DNA of 7,703 bases from JAJTFW01 sp964534995 (GTDB lineage: Bacteria > Bacteroidota > Bacteroidia > AKYH767-A > OLB10). The position numbers and the translations under genes were made by a program. The DNA lies in the NCBI GenBank assembly GCA_964534995.1, contig CAZHSC010000118.1, positions 1 through 7,703 on the forward strand, given 5' to 3'. The notes beneath the pieces were generated by a model, which saw only the letters and a list, made by a program, of their open reading frames with translations, did no database searches and had not been told where the DNA came from. Below are positions 6,484 through 7,703 of this stretch, piece after piece. Numbering within the stretch: position 1 is the stretch's first letter; the number at the start of each line of letters is the position of its first letter.

Positions 6484-7428
6484 TCAGTTTATATTTTTCA
6501 CAAAACGGGTTACGACAGAGGGTTCCCAGCGTATTTTACCGGCCCAATAGGGCGCTCTGTCCATTCGCACCAGTACCTTGTCGGTATTTAAGTCGGAGGC
6601 CTCTGTTACCATAGAAAACAGCGAAGGCTTTGTAGCCGTGAACTTACTCAAAGGCACCATACAGGTGACTTTTACATAATTCGGAATGAAAACTTCGGCA
6701 GCCATTTTATTTTTACTGATAACAGGTACTTCAAGACGTATCTCTGTGCCGGCTTCTACCGGTATATAAAGCCAGCATACCCTTGAGGACAAATGAAAAT
6801 CATTACCCGGCAGTTGAAGGTTAACCCTGCGGAAAACCTGCTGGTCCGCCTGATCAATGGAAACAGGTTCCGCATTGATTTCCCTGATGTGGTCAGGAAT
6901 GGGTTTGCTGGAAAAAATATAAACACTATCCGGGTAATATACCGAAGGACCGGAGGCAATGAAAGATGGTTTACAATTCAAAGTATAGGTACCCTTAACC
7001 GGTAGTTTTTTAGAATAGGAATTATTTCCGGAAAGGAAAAATTTATCGGGGCTTACCCTGGTGACTTCTATTTCTTTACCAAATTCACTAATCAGGGGCC
7101 AGATTACATCTATGGAGCTTACAACGGTATCATTGGATATATTGGCTTTTTCGAATGGCCTGATTTTAAATCTCTTTGATCTGGAGATGAATTGGAACAG
7201 CGTGAAGCCCCGGCCTTTAATGTGAAGTTCCATATACTCCGGCAACTTCAGGGACGCATTGACCGGGGCAGGCAGATCAAATACTACGGGTATGCGTACC
7301 GTTGTACTATGGGAATTGTTGAGGGAATTAATTACCCATATCCCCGTTGCCAGCAGGAAACAAACCATAAAGGTAACCAGGGCCTTGTTGCCCCTGATGA
7401 ATGTAAATATATTTTTCCGGTCAGACAC
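6484..7428 (-). CDS. YbbR-like (CdaR-like) membrane-anchored protein
   Basis: The protein has 314 residues, with a short basic N-terminus and a single hydrophobic segment at about 16-35 (ALVTFMVCFLLATGIWVINS). The remainder is beta-rich and predicted to lie outside the cytoplasmic membrane, in the periplasm. Seen: YbbR-type repeats, the first from about 44 to 135 (RIPVVFDLP... to ...RVSPDKFFL), and the second from about 141 (KLPVKGTYTL) through GPSVYYPDSVYIFSSKPI to about 225. A third, less clear region runs from about 230 to the end. Known: in Firmicutes, YbbR/CdaR regulates the diadenylate cyclase CdaA; in Bacteroidota the family is found beside yajC and coaE and its job is not settled. No cyclase gene is visible here. 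The start is GTG (7428-7426), the first possible start after an in-frame stop at 7458-7456. The upstream yajC ends 40 bases before it and coaE begins one base after it. Confidence 0.87.
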   Translation of the reverse strand: MSDRKNIFTFIRGNKALVTFMVCFLLATGIWVINSLNNSHSTTVRIPVVFDLPAPVNASLKLPEYMELHIKGRGFTLFQFISRSKRFKIRPFEKANISNDTVVSSIDVIWPLISEFGKEIEVTRVSPDKFFLSGNNSYSKKLPVKGTYTLNCKPSFIASGPSVYYPDSVYIFSSKPIPDHIREINAEPVSIDQADQQVFRRVNLQLPGNDFHLSSRVCWLYIPVEAGTEIRLEVPVISKNKMAAEVFIPNYVKVTCMVPLSKFTATKPSLFSMVTEASDLNTDKVLVRMDRAPYWAGKIRWEPSVVTRFVKNIN

Positions 7429-7446
7429 TCCGGGGTCTAAGTTACC

Positions 7447-7468
7447 TAAAGTGGTTTAAAAACCTTTA
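7447..7468. repeat. Imperfect A/T-rich dyad in the yajC / YbbR-like spacer
   Basis: AAACCTTTA (7460-7468) can pair with the 7447-7457 stretch (TAAAG and GTTT blocks separated by a 2-base bulge), making 8 to 9 base pairs around a very short loop, directly after the yajC stop on the minus strand. It may be a weak RNA hairpin tuning read-through or message stability within the operon. Its small loop and low G/C content make that uncertain. Confidence 0.25.
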
Positions 7469-7703
7469 TTATTTTTTTACTTCTTCCGGAGCCGAATATT
7501 GTTTGGTGGCTTCGGCGGAGATGGCAGATTTTTCAATCTTCACCTTCACATTCTGATCAATTTCCAGCAAAAAAGTTTTTTCCTGGACATCAAGAATTTT
7601 ACCATGTACGCCTCCTATGGTTACCACTTTGTCCCCTTTCTTAATACTCTCCTTAAAGGCTTTTTCAAGTTTGGCTTTTTTCATTTGTGGACGGATCATA
7701 AAA
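7469..7703 (-). CDS. yajC: Sec translocon accessory protein YajC, N-terminus outside window
   Basis: The visible 78 codons hold the cytoplasmic part of YajC, a small single-pass inner membrane protein that associates with SecDF and the SecYEG channel. Seen: the codon before the ATG at 7699 is TTT (Phe), so the frame reads F-M-I-R-P-Q, the conserved end of the YajC membrane helix. This shows that the Met is internal and the hydrophobic N-terminal segment is cut off at the edge. After it come a basic stretch (KKAKLEKAFKE), the signature KKGDKVVTIGGVHGKI, the beta-strand pair FLLEIDQNVKVKIEKSAIS, and a short charged tail ending in EEVKK. It is the most upstream gene of the minus-strand operon seen here, so the operon promoter is probably to the right of the window. 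Confidence 0.94.
   Translation of the reverse strand, partial: FMIRPQMKKAKLEKAFKESIKKGDKVVTIGGVHGKILDVQEKTFLLEIDQNVKVKIEKSAISAEATKQYSAPEEVKK

Overview
The window looks like chromosomal core sequence from a member of the Bacteroidota. Three things point there: a protein ending in a type A sorting domain of the type IX secretion system (T9SS), a phylum-type yajC / YbbR-like / coaE gene cluster, and start regions that are A/T-rich without clear Shine-Dalgarno sequences. Genus cannot be fixed from this sequence. I see no mobile element, CRISPR array, rRNA or tRNA. Genes cover nearly everything, and no gene-free stretch exceeds 300 bases (the longest are about 160 and 150).

Left part (1-3282). 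A large secreted protein enters from the left edge and ends at 1044 with its T9SS sorting domain; its N-terminal part and likely catalytic domain lie outside the window. It converges on an uncharacterised 179-residue protein on the minus strand (1073-1612). A 150-base spacer then separates that gene from a divergent YciO-type gene of the Sua5/YrdC/YciO family (1763-2380). The spacer holds two face-to-face matches to the Bacteroidota -7 promoter box and a perfect 7-bp inverted repeat. proC (pyrroline-5-carboxylate reductase, last step of proline synthesis) follows after 98 bases.

Right part (3444-7703, all minus strand, so read right to left). yajC (cut by the window edge), a YbbR-repeat membrane-anchored protein, coaE, an MBL-fold putative DNA exonuclease of the ligase-associated type, and bifunctional nnr form a very compact operon. 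Spacings are 40 bases, 1 base, an 8-base overlap and a 4-base ATGA overlap. It combines a Sec translocon accessory protein, an envelope protein, the last step of CoA synthesis, a predicted DNA end-processing enzyme and NAD(P)H repair. The tight junctions imply co-transcription and translational coupling rather than one shared pathway. The operon converges on proC across a 161-base spacer.

No clearly new multi-gene system is visible. The items most worth a second look are the uncharacterised protein at 1073-1612 with its symmetric divergent promoter region, and the exonuclease gene sitting without its usual ligase/helicase partners inside a metabolic operon.
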